This document shows positions 1 through 6,647 of a stretch of DNA of 6,714 nt, piece by piece. The DNA comes from Saprospirales bacterium (GTDB taxonomy: Bacteria; Bacteroidota; Bacteroidia; Chitinophagales; Saprospiraceae). Position 1 is the stretch's first letter; each line of letters starts with the position of its first letter. The notes under the pieces are model-generated. The model saw only the letters and a program-made list of their open reading frames with translations, searched no databases and had not been told where the DNA came from. The position numbers were made by a program, and so were the translations under genes. The stretch lies in contig DLXL01000403.1 in assembly GCA_003448025.1 (NCBI GenBank), positions 3,844-10,557 of the forward strand, written 5' to 3'.

Positions 1-1590
1 GGATCAGTTGGCTCGTTTGAGGGCAAAAAAATTGGGCGGAAGAAGAACCTGGAGATGTTGGATACAGAAATCAAAAAATTGGAAGGTACTGAAAATCAGC
101 TGAATACACAGTTGAATACACTCCGCGCCCACATTAGTGCATTACGCAACTCAGCCCAATCACAAGCCCTTCAAAAGGAACGTGAAATACTGAACCGTTT
201 AAGTCAGGAAAAGGCCGGAATGCAAGCAAAATTGGATAATATTGCAGCCTTTGTTGCCAATTTTGACGCTCAAGCCGGAGATGCTAACCAACGAATCAAA
301 CATCTGACGGAAAACAATACAGATATTGAACATCAACTTTCCGGGAAAAATGCGGCGGCCGAGGCCCTGCGGGAACGGTTAAATAATGCAGATGGATCCT
401 TTAGAGATGTGGCAGAACAACTGAGCCACGCAAGCGCCCAATACAATCAAAAAAATATTGAGTTCATCCGACAGCAAAATAAGGTTAACACCCTGCGTCA
501 GGAGCTCACATTCAGGGAAAACAGAAGAAATGATCTGCGCCAATCCATGGCAAATGCACAAGCCTCCCTGGCAAAGAATGCAGATGAGTTAAGTTTGATT
601 GAATCCGAAATTCTACGTTTCGCCCAGGAATTAACGGAATCTTATAAAGAGAAAAAAGAAAAAGAAGCCGCTTTGAGTGGCGTAGAGCAGGCGTATTTCA
701 AAGCACGAAACGAAATCCACGAACTGGAAAACAAGCAACGTGAAAATTTCCGGAAACAGCAGGATTTACAAGTTTTGGTAAATCGCCTGAAAGAAAAATT
801 TAACGACGTAAAATTTGAAATAACGGCGATTGGCGAACGACTTAGGGCGGAATTTGGCATTGGTGTGAACGATGTAATCAATCAGGAACCCAATCCGGCT
901 TTTCAAACAGAAAACCTTGAACGTGACGTCAACAACCTGAAACGCCGGCTGGATAATTACGGCGAGATAAATCCTATGGCTATTGAGGCGTATAATGAGA
1001 TTAAGGAACGCCATGATACCATTGCCGGACAGCGGGATGATATTCTGGCCGCCAAAGAAAATCTCGTTCAAACCATGAAAGAGATCGAGGAAACGGCTAC
1101 AGCCAGATTCCTCGAATCCTTTGCTCAGGTGCGGGAGAACTTTATCACCGTATTCCGCACCCTTTTCACAGAAGAGGATACGGCAGATTTGTTGTTAACC
1201 AATCCGGATAATCCGCTGGATTCAGACATCAATATCATTGCCAAGCCCAAAGGCAAACGTCCGCAAACCATCGCCCAACTTTCCGGTGGTGAAAAAACCC
1301 TCACCGCAACAGCCTTGTTGTTTGCGTTGTACCTGCTCAAGCCGGCGCCATTTTGCATTTTCGATGAGGTGGATGCTCCCCTGGATGATGCCAATATTGA
1401 GAAATTCAACCGGATTATACGCCAGTTTTCAGCGCAATCCCAGTTTATCGTGGTGACCCACAACAAAGCTACCATGGCTGCTGTAGATACCATTTATGGC
1501 GTTTATATGCCAGAACAAGGCGTTTCCGCCGTTACTCCGGTAGACTTCCGTAAGCTCAATCACGAAGCGCTCGTGTTCGAAGCAGGGTAG
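1..1590 (+). CDS. smc: Chromosome segregation protein Smc, C-terminal part (5' end outside window)
   Basis: Smc is the ATPase of the bacterial condensin complex; it dimerises through its hinge and, with ScpA/ScpB, organises and segregates the chromosome. The reading frame is open from base 1, so the gene is cut by the window edge; the ATG at 55 is internal. The first codons read GSVGSFEGKKIGRKKNLE, the conserved end of the hinge. Codons ~15-320 are a long charged coiled coil rich in E, K, Q and N. The C-terminal ATPase lobe follows: NPMAIEAY near codon 324, the FITVFRTLF segment near 380, the ABC signature LSGGE (1279-1293), Walker B CIFDEVD with catalytic Glu at 1366-1368, D-loop APLDDAN, and H-loop VVTHN with His at 1459-1461. 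The 529 residues seen are about 45% of a typical ~1180-residue Smc. The frame is intact to TAG at 1588-1590. ScpA and ScpB are not in the window. RecN or SbcC is less likely, because the hinge end and C-lobe match Smc. Confidence 0.96.
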   Translation, partial: GSVGSFEGKKIGRKKNLEMLDTEIKKLEGTENQLNTQLNTLRAHISALRNSAQSQALQKEREILNRLSQEKAGMQAKLDNIAAFVANFDAQAGDANQRIKHLTENNTDIEHQLSGKNAAAEALRERLNNADGSFRDVAEQLSHASAQYNQKNIEFIRQQNKVNTLRQELTFRENRRNDLRQSMANAQASLAKNADELSLIESEILRFAQELTESYKEKKEKEAALSGVEQAYFKARNEIHELENKQRENFRKQQDLQVLVNRLKEKFNDVKFEITAIGERLRAEFGIGVNDVINQEPNPAFQTENLERDVNNLKRRLDNYGEINPMAIEAYNEIKERHDTIAGQRDDILAAKENLVQTMKEIEETATARFLESFAQVRENFITVFRTLFTEEDTADLLLTNPDNPLDSDINIIAKPKGKRPQTIAQLSGGEKTLTATALLFALYLLKPAPFCIFDEVDAPLDDANIEKFNRIIRQFSAQSQFIVVTHNKATMAAVDTIYGVYMPEQGVSAVTPVDFRKLNHEALVFEAG

Positions 1591-2081
1591 GGGGCCAGGG
1601 GGATGCCCAGGTCCTCTAAAGTTTTGGCTTTCAAAGGGTTATCTGTAATCAGGCTTACGGATTTCACCTCCAGATCCTTCAGAATTTTTGCAGCAGCCCT
1701 GAAATCGCGGGCATCATCCGCATACCCCGCTGCCATATAGGCTTCTGCCTGCCGCATGCCTGCTTTTTTAAAGCCCTGGCTTTTCATCAGCGCCAGGTGG
1801 CCATTGCCTTTTCCCTCCTGATCCATTAAAATGATGATGCCGCATCCAGCCTCCTGGATCAGTTGCTGAGCTGCTTCCATTTGTTGCCGGCAATCACACT
1901 CTACGCTGTTAAATACATGGCCGTAAATGCAGGAAGAATGTATCCTGCACAGCACTTCTTTTTGCCCTTCCGGACTGCCCATCACCATTACAATGGTTTC
2001 TTTTTGACCGTCGTAATACAGAATTTCCCGGTATTCTCCGAAGCGGGTTTTGAGGGCGCCTTCTGCCAGTCTGTGAATCAT
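1560..2081 (-). CDS. GTP cyclohydrolase II (RibA) family protein, short and with altered active site
   Basis: GTP cyclohydrolase II opens the imidazole ring of GTP, releasing formate and pyrophosphate, as the first step of riboflavin synthesis. This 173-residue protein aligns without gaps to E. coli RibA (recalled from memory) across the catalytic core, with a constant offset of 3. The zinc ligands are kept (C51, C62, C64, in HSSC-x10-CDC), as are R46, QEG (88-90), D123 and R125 (in DDARDF), and TDNP near 146. Two key positions differ: RibA Glu53 is S50 and catalytic Tyr105 is Q102. Arg94 is K91. The C-terminus is short (E. coli 196 residues), and there is no RibB domain, unlike RibBA fusions. 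The start is fixed: an in-frame TAA lies seven codons upstream, and the leader is A-rich without a Shine-Dalgarno. The gene converges on smc, and its last ten codons including the stop lie within smc. Family membership is firm. Whether it makes the riboflavin precursor, a related pterin/pyrimidine product or nothing is open. Confidence 0.85.
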   Translation of the reverse strand: MIHRLAEGALKTRFGEYREILYYDGQKETIVMVMGSPEGQKEVLCRIHSSCIYGHVFNSVECDCRQQMEAAQQLIQEAGCGIIILMDQEGKGNGHLALMKSQGFKKAGMRQAEAYMAAGYADDARDFRAAAKILKDLEVKSVSLITDNPLKAKTLEDLGIPLAPYPASNTSAS

Positions 2082-2117
2082 ATTAGCATATTTTTTTAGT
2101 TAAAGCATGGCTCTTCA

Positions 2118-2150
2118 CTTGAACAAAATTAATATTTATGAATACATTTG
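2118..2150 (+). promoter_or_regulatory. Candidate Bacteroidota-type promoter for the T9SS-secreted protein gene
   Basis: The plus strand has CTTG at 2118-2121, a 21-base spacer, then TACATTTG at 2143-2150. This fits the Bacteroidota consensus (TTG near -33, TAnnTTTG near -7) in sequence and spacing. Transcription would start near 2155-2160, giving a leader of about 70-75 bases before the ATG at 2230. The promoter spans the candidate minus-strand -7 element at 2124-2131, so the two directions may compete. The motif match is visible; promoter activity is inferred. Confidence 0.55.
2124..2131 (-). promoter_or_regulatory. Candidate -7 element for the RibA-like gene
   Basis: Read on the minus strand, these bases are TAATTTTG, an exact match to the Bacteroidota primary sigma -7 form TAnnTTTG, 42 bases upstream of the ATG at 2081. 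No good TTG -33 element lies 19-21 bases further upstream; the nearest triplet is CTG. This is therefore a weaker call than the opposing promoter. AT-rich DNA can give this match by chance. Confidence 0.35.
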
Positions 2151-2182
2151 CTCAGGTGGTGAAGCATTTAGCCGTCTCATTG

Positions 2183-2198
2183 TATCCTGCAAAGGATA
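2183..2198 (+). other. Small hairpin in the leader of the secreted-protein gene
   Basis: TATCC (2183-2187) and GGATA (2194-2198) are perfectly complementary around a six-base loop, TGCAAA, and a G-U pair could extend the stem by one. It would lie in the 5' untranslated leader, about 32 bases before the ATG. The stem is short and AT-containing, so it may mean nothing; I see no known riboswitch or leader-peptide pattern here. Confidence 0.25.
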
Positions 2199-2229
2199 TT
2201 ATTTTTAATCATCTTAACCCTGTCTCGAT

Positions 2230-5200
2230 ATGATCAAGTTTCTGAATGGTGCATTATTTATATTCTTATATGCATGTTTTACCCCATTTGTACTCTTTAG
2301 TCAATGCAGTTCACCTGCGGGATTCAGCGTTTACCCGCCACTGACATCCTCTACTATCGCCTTCAAATGGAACGCAGTGTCCGGCGCCACATCCTATCAA
2401 ATCCGGTATTGGGAAACCCAAAACCCTGGTGAAAAAACCGTGGTGGATCAGTTTGGGCCATCTCCTTTTTCCTTAAGGGGATTAAAAAAAAGCACAGCCT
2501 ACCAAATTCAAATCCGTTCCGTTTGTAACGGGAATTATTCGAATTGGTCTTCGTCTGTTTCCGCAACAACTTCCAACAGTTCTGGCTCCTGCGGCGGCCC
2601 GGCCAACGTTACTGCAAACGTTAATGGCAACAATGTACTCATTAAATGGACTTCTACTGGTATATATGGGTTGAAATACCGATTGGTAGGCACCCAGGAC
2701 TGGTTTGTTCCAGCCGGGGCCATGAATACCACCGGTATGTCCTTTCAATTAAATCAACTCCTTCCAGGTAGTTACGAAGCCAGAGTTCAAAAAAACTGCA
2801 GCAGCACCAGCAGTACACCTGCTACGGTGTACTTTCAAATAGCCTTTCCCTGCACCACACCAGCGCCGCCAGCTATTACGCCCGACGTTTATCAGGCAAC
2901 GGTAACCTTGCCATCAACTCCAGGTGTGTTAGGTTATGTCATTTCCTATCGACTCGCTCCCAATGGAACATGGATTCAGAGCAGTCAGCAAAATGGCTCA
3001 AGCTACTTAATATCCGGCCCTTTACTACCCTCCACAAACTATGAGGTGATGTTGATGTCAGTATGCACAGGAGGAAACAGCAATTTTTCCCCGATTACTG
3101 TTTTTACTACTTTGCCGCAACCAATCACCACTTGCCTAAAGGAAAAAAATGCAGGTAAAAACATGTCCAGTCATGAACTGGAGGCCGTAAAAGCATATTT
3201 CAACCGTCCCAGTCCATTTTCCTTTGGAGAAATGATTGGCATCAACGACGGTGGCTTGATTTTTCGCTCTTTCCAAAACCAGGCATCGAACCAGATTACC
3301 CAGTTAACGCGTCATTTCCGCAATTTTCACACCATGGATGAGGATTTTGACGCAACACTCAATGATTATAACAGTAATATAAAACCCAAAAACACGGTTC
3401 CGGAAGGCACTCCTGCTAATATTGGATACAACAAAGGTTTGTACCAACTTTACCACAATACTCATGGCTTTACCGGTATAACCGCCTCTACCGAAATATT
3501 ACAATACGCTCCGCAATCCTGGAAAGATAAAATTTACCGGGAGAGTGACTGGTCTGCACAAGGTCCGGCTGGTATACGACTGTCGTTTAAAAACTACACT
3601 AAGACATTCATCCAGCATTTTGCACCGGCAAATGGCAACGCCTCACAGTTGCTGGCTGCCAATTTTCAGGTAGGCAACGAATTATGGGATTACCCGGTAA
3701 AAGCTGATTACCAAAGTTTATTGCTGGGCGCCAGAGATGCTTTTATAACACAATATGGCCCTAAATCGCAGGGGGGATGGAAAATGCGCCTGATTGCCGG
3801 AGCATTCCAGGCCTATCGGGATGGCAATTGCACAGGCACCCTGCGCGATGCGTCCAACTGCAATAACGACCTGCTGCGACATGATTTTATTGGCGATTAT
3901 CTGGATGTTGCACCCGATCAGTGTGGGTTGCTTCAAGACCTGGACGCCATTGATTGCCTTCCGTACAGCTCCAATTCTGGTACCACCAACTGGACTTTTC
4001 CGGAGGATCCAGATTCTGAAACCCGACAAATTGCCTCTCTGGCTGCCTGGCTGAAGGCTAACAGAGACGAAACCAACGGCATCCTTACACAAACCAGCAT
4101 GTGGAGTTCTGAATTTGGTTTTGACAGCCACACGGTTGGTGAAAAAACACAGGCGGCATACCTGTTGCGTCGCTTGTTCCTGCATAGCAGATACCATTTT
4201 GAAAAGGTATACATCTACAATGCCTTCGACGCAACATATCCTGGCGGACCCGGGTATGACGGTTTGTACGGAAGCTCCGGACTTTGGCGGCAAGGCAAAC
4301 AGGGCGTCTGGCCCTCACCTCTGGTGCAAAACAATGCCACTCCCAAGCCAGCCTGGCATGGCCTGATGGACCTTAAGTCCAGGTTTGGACAGCACGTTTT
4401 TTTTGGTGTATTGGCTGAAAATCAGGATGTTGTATCCATCCTGATGGCCAAACCAGATAGCACCGATCCGTTTATCGTGTTTTGGTCGCCCAAGGCCACC
4501 ACAGATGCAAATGCCGATCAAAATGTGGCCGTTTCACAAGCCATCAGCTGGCAGCAATGGCTTCCGGCCGGCTACCGCCTGGAAGGAGACACGGCGCAGT
4601 TGTTTGCCCATAGTGAAAATGCCGGCTGGTTTTTCGATGCCTGCTCAGGCACTCAATGTGGTACTGCCCAGATCAAAAATGTCAGAAGATACCCGGCGTT
4701 TGTGCGGCTCGTGCCATGCAATGGCTGCTTGAATGTTACCAATCCCGGGCAGATAGCAGCGCCTGCTGTAAGCTCTGGTACACCGCCTTTTGATCCGGAT
4801 GTGATTCAAAATCAATCACATGCCAATGGAGGCGATATGACAGTCCCTGTAGTCTATCAATGGCAAAGCTCATTGGACCAAAGCCTTTTTGCTGATATCC
4901 CGGGAGGCACTTCAGCCACCTATAATCCACCTGCACTGAATCAAACCACTTATTTCCGCCGCAGCGCCCGACGATTGAATTGTCCGGACTGGGTGCACAG
5001 TTCTTCCATTGGAATCACCATCAATCCGTCCAGCAGCTGCCCGCTTATCAGTCGTTTTGAGCGAAAAGCGCATTTCATGAGCAACTGTAATCCACAAGGG
5101 GATTACTATTTTGAGATTCAGGTAGATCAGGTCAACGCTGATGTGACAGTAGAATTGGATAACCTGCCAGGTAACGGCATCAACATACCAATGTCCTTGT

Positions 5201-5697
5201 TGAATGGTGTTCCTTTTACCCCGGGCAGTTTCCAAACACATGTTCAGTATATAGATGCCCAAACTTCCCGCTGGCATATTAAAGCTAATAATGGCTCCAG
5301 TCAGGTGTTGAGGTTGTACTATTGCTGGGCCAATAATTACCCGCCGGTAGCACAATCCAGTGCCACCAATTTTTGCAATAATCAGATCGTATATTGTTCA
5401 GAGGCTTTTAATGATCCCGGCTCTGAAAACCGAAACTGGCAGGGGCATTCAGTTGGCAATTGGAGCATCTGGCCCAATCCGGGGGCGGATCAATTGCATC
5501 TCAGCTTAGGAGATGCCACAGCAGAAAACACCATCAGGGCTGGTATTTGGTCATCAACAGGGCAGTTGATGCTGGAAAGCTGGCTGAATACCGGCCAAAT
5601 ACAAATCTTAAATACCCAAGCCTGGCCTGCCGGCATGTATGTCGTAACTATTTGGCTCAATGGGGTTTTGGAGAGAAAAATTTGGGTAAAGAGGTAG
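2230..5697 (+). CDS. Secreted multidomain protein: FN3 repeats, probable clan GH-A-like glycoside hydrolase, Ig-like module, T9SS type A sorting domain
   Basis: This 1155-residue protein probably degrades a polysaccharide outside the cell. Residues 1-25 are a signal peptide ending LFSQ before C26; there is no lipobox. Three FN3-like modules follow (~26-113, 121-205, 208-295), each starting at a Cys. Residues ~330-720 look like a TIM barrel: GEMIGIN near 334-340, candidate acid/base E484 in VGNELWD, candidate nucleophile E628 in WSSEFGFDS, then KVYIYNAFD and PKPAWHGL, resembling the last strand and helix of clan GH-A enzymes. A beta-sandwich (~722-830) comes next, then an Ig-like module (~835-935, with YQWQSS and TTYFRRSARR) and an unassigned module (~938-1060). 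Residues ~1076-1155 form the T9SS type A sorting domain: IWPNPGADQL, STGQLML, PAGMYVV, ending VKR, usually removed after outer-membrane transit. An in-frame TAA at 2215-2217 supports this start. The GH family and substrate are not recognisable to me. Export by T9SS is a strong call; hydrolase activity is inferred. Confidence 0.85.
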   Translation: MIKFLNGALFIFLYACFTPFVLFSQCSSPAGFSVYPPLTSSTIAFKWNAVSGATSYQIRYWETQNPGEKTVVDQFGPSPFSLRGLKKSTAYQIQIRSVCNGNYSNWSSSVSATTSNSSGSCGGPANVTANVNGNNVLIKWTSTGIYGLKYRLVGTQDWFVPAGAMNTTGMSFQLNQLLPGSYEARVQKNCSSTSSTPATVYFQIAFPCTTPAPPAITPDVYQATVTLPSTPGVLGYVISYRLAPNGTWIQSSQQNGSSYLISGPLLPSTNYEVMLMSVCTGGNSNFSPITVFTTLPQPITTCLKEKNAGKNMSSHELEAVKAYFNRPSPFSFGEMIGINDGGLIFRSFQNQASNQITQLTRHFRNFHTMDEDFDATLNDYNSNIKPKNTVPEGTPANIGYNKGLYQLYHNTHGFTGITASTEILQYAPQSWKDKIYRESDWSAQGPAGIRLSFKNYTKTFIQHFAPANGNASQLLAANFQVGNELWDYPVKADYQSLLLGARDAFITQYGPKSQGGWKMRLIAGAFQAYRDGNCTGTLRDASNCNNDLLRHDFIGDYLDVAPDQCGLLQDLDAIDCLPYSSNSGTTNWTFPEDPDSETRQIASLAAWLKANRDETNGILTQTSMWSSEFGFDSHTVGEKTQAAYLLRRLFLHSRYHFEKVYIYNAFDATYPGGPGYDGLYGSSGLWRQGKQGVWPSPLVQNNATPKPAWHGLMDLKSRFGQHVFFGVLAENQDVVSILMAKPDSTDPFIVFWSPKATTDANADQNVAVSQAISWQQWLPAGYRLEGDTAQLFAHSENAGWFFDACSGTQCGTAQIKNVRRYPAFVRLVPCNGCLNVTNPGQIAAPAVSSGTPPFDPDVIQNQSHANGGDMTVPVVYQWQSSLDQSLFADIPGGTSATYNPPALNQTTYFRRSARRLNCPDWVHSSSIGITINPSSSCPLISRFERKAHFMSNCNPQGDYYFEIQVDQVNADVTVELDNLPGNGINIPMSLLNGVPFTPGSFQTHVQYIDAQTSRWHIKANNGSSQVLRLYYCWANNYPPVAQSSATNFCNNQIVYCSEAFNDPGSENRNWQGHSVGNWSIWPNPGADQLHLSLGDATAENTIRAGIWSSTGQLMLESWLNTGQIQILNTQAWPAGMYVVTIWLNGVLERKIWVKR

Positions 5698-5702
5698 TTT
5701 TA

Positions 5703-5767
5703 TTTACCGCAGAGACGCAGAGGAGATTGGTTACATACCCTCTGCGTCTCTGCGACTCCGCGGTAAA
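5703..5767. repeat. Imperfect inverted repeat (palindromic element A) between convergent genes
   Basis: A perfect 16-bp stem pairs 5708-5723 (CGCAGAGACGCAGAGG) with 5739-5754 around a 15-base loop. The outer flanks TTTACCG and CGGTAAA (ending 5767) also pair. The right arm, read on the minus strand, is 29 bases: head TTTAC, then units CGCGGAGT, CGCAGAGA and CGCAGAGG. The left arm has only 21 bases and lacks an eight-base GGAGTCGC segment that lies between CGC repeats, so it probably suffered a small slippage deletion. The element begins six bases after the secreted-protein stop codon. It could fold in transcripts from both sides and act as a barrier, but no T-tract follows the stem on either strand, so I do not call an intrinsic terminator. 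Confidence 0.85.
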
Positions 5768-5810
5768 AAAAACTCCTCACTTATCTGCGACTCCGCGGTA
5801 AAAAAAACTC
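5749..5810. repeat. Tandem direct repeat, two 27-bp copies with 35-bp period
   Basis: Bases 5749-5775 and 5784-5810 are identical over 27 bases: TCTGCGACTCCGCGGT, then eight A, then CTC. The similarity continues about four bases with one mismatch. The first copy is the right end of palindromic element A plus the A-tract beyond it, so the second is a duplication of that end. The second copy stops five bases from the lipoprotein stop codon (TAG, 5818-5816). The identity suggests a recent duplication or insertion event. Confidence 0.88.
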
Positions 5811-5815
5811 TTCAT

Positions 5816-6616
5816 CTACCTCATCTTTACATACACACGAGCCGCCCCCTTCAATTTATACTCCGGGAGCTCATCTGGCTGCCCCATGTTTTGGGTATCC
5901 CAGATGCGAAGTGTATCACCATGCAACTGCCAGCCAAAAGCTACAGCTTCCGCCTCCTTTCCCTTTATTGCCATATTCATCAGGTTCATGGGAGGTGTAG
6001 TGATACAGCTGCTGCCTACACCGGCAATCCAGGGTTCGTACATATCATATTCACCAAAATTCACCATGCTGCCATCTGCATGCAATTCAGACACTGACGC
6101 AATAGCCATTTCACCTTTTTTCGTTTGGTACTGATAGTTGCCAGCCAGTCGCAGACGCGCGAGTCCGAGAGTTAGGCCATCCATATTTCCTGTGCTCACT
6201 TCATCTTTGGCAATAAAATCTTTAGGCCAATATTCTGGTGCAGGTCCGGTGAAAGTAAAGCTCAGTAAGCCGGTTTTTTCATCCAGGGTAGCTGTAATAG
6301 GTTTATCTTCAAAACCCTGGAATTTTATACTCAGGGTGTTTGGGCCACTCACGGTATAGATGCCAATGCCTGCGTCAGACATGCAGGAGGTGATAATCAC
6401 CGTGTCTTTGTTGGTAAAAATCAGTTCGCCACAATCCAGATACGCCATCGTATCCGGAACATTGGCCGCAAACAAGGCATCGTGAAATGGTTTATTTACC
6501 CAATATTTGTGCTTAAGCAAAGCGGAGGCATCCGGAGCCGGAGGGGCTGCAGGTTGGTTTTGACAAGCCGTGAAAATTAAAAAGGCCGCAAAGGCTGACA
6601 ACAAGTTTTGTTTCAT
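5816..6616 (-). CDS. Predicted lipoprotein of unknown function
   Basis: I do not recognise this 266-residue protein. It starts with a lipoprotein signal: MKQN, a hydrophobic run, then IFTAC with lipid-anchor Cys at 18, followed by a Pro/Ala-rich linker (~20-30). It should be anchored in a membrane facing the periplasm or the cell surface. The mature part looks all-beta, with two lobes: ~35-125 (LDCGELIFTNKDTVIITSC, then SGPNTLSIKF) and ~155-266 (GNYQYQTKKGEMAIASVSEL, later LHGDTLRIWDT). The strand-turn pattern, with GDTLRIWDT-like segments, recalls lipocalin-like lipoproteins of Bacteroidota, but that is inference. Further cysteines are C62, C78 and C204. An in-frame TGA three codons upstream fixes the start; no Shine-Dalgarno is visible. 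The gene lies between two palindromic repeats and converges on the secreted hydrolase gene. Coding status is supported by the signal peptide and intact length. Confidence 0.75.
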   Translation of the reverse strand: MKQNLLSAFAAFLIFTACQNQPAAPPAPDASALLKHKYWVNKPFHDALFAANVPDTMAYLDCGELIFTNKDTVIITSCMSDAGIGIYTVSGPNTLSIKFQGFEDKPITATLDEKTGLLSFTFTGPAPEYWPKDFIAKDEVSTGNMDGLTLGLARLRLAGNYQYQTKKGEMAIASVSELHADGSMVNFGEYDMYEPWIAGVGSSCITTPPMNLMNMAIKGKEAEAVAFGWQLHGDTLRIWDTQNMGQPDELPEYKLKGAARVYVKMR

Positions 6617-6647
6617 GAAAGGTCAATAATTATAACAATGTGATGTA
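6617..6647 (-). promoter_or_regulatory. Short AT-rich leader of the lipoprotein gene; no confident promoter
   Basis: Only 31 bases separate the lipoprotein ATG from the perfect palindrome at 6648. On the minus strand there is a TATAAT (6634-6629), but it lies just 12 bases before the start codon and has no TAnnTTTG or -33 partner, so it is a poor promoter. The real promoter may lie in the palindrome or beyond the window edge. Confidence 0.2.

Noticed and set aside
55..57. ATG at 55 as the start of the smc gene
   Set aside because: The frame is open to base 1 and the preceding 18 codons encode the conserved Smc hinge end, so this Met is internal and the gene is truncated by the window.
1125..1493. 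Minus-strand 122-codon open frame opposite smc
   Set aside because: It lies wholly antisense to the conserved Smc ATPase lobe, and its translation shows no domain or signal; it is a shadow of the real gene.
1938..2191. Shared 11-mer TGTATCCTGCA at 1938-1948 and 2181-2191
   Set aside because: One copy is inside the RibA-like coding sequence, the other in the intergenic leader; flanks do not match and 11 bases can recur by chance.
2230..2307. Lipoprotein signal at C26 of the secreted protein
   Set aside because: The residue before the Cys is Gln (LFSQC), which does not fit a lipobox, and the C-terminal T9SS domain accounts for surface export.
3718..4293. Minus-strand 191-codon open frame inside the secreted-protein gene
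   Set aside because: It is antisense to the catalytic region, has no recognisable motif, and several other overlapping open frames there look equally random.
4801..4819. Inverted repeat GTGATT ... AATCAC within the secreted-protein gene
   Set aside because: A six-base stem with a seven-base loop inside a coding region is expected by chance and the codons fit the Ig-like module.
5703..5772. Classical rho-independent terminator between the convergent genes
   Set aside because: The stem is strong, but what follows it is A-rich on the plus strand and mixed A/T on the minus strand; no U-run follows the stem in either transcript.
5460..5801. Plus-strand 113-codon open frame across the T9SS domain and repeat
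   Set aside because: It runs out of frame through a well-supported sorting domain and then through the palindromic repeat; composition is low-complexity and there is no initiation signal.
5703..5810. CRISPR array
   Set aside because: There are only two direct copies with an eight-base gap, part of a palindrome, and no spacer series or cas gene.
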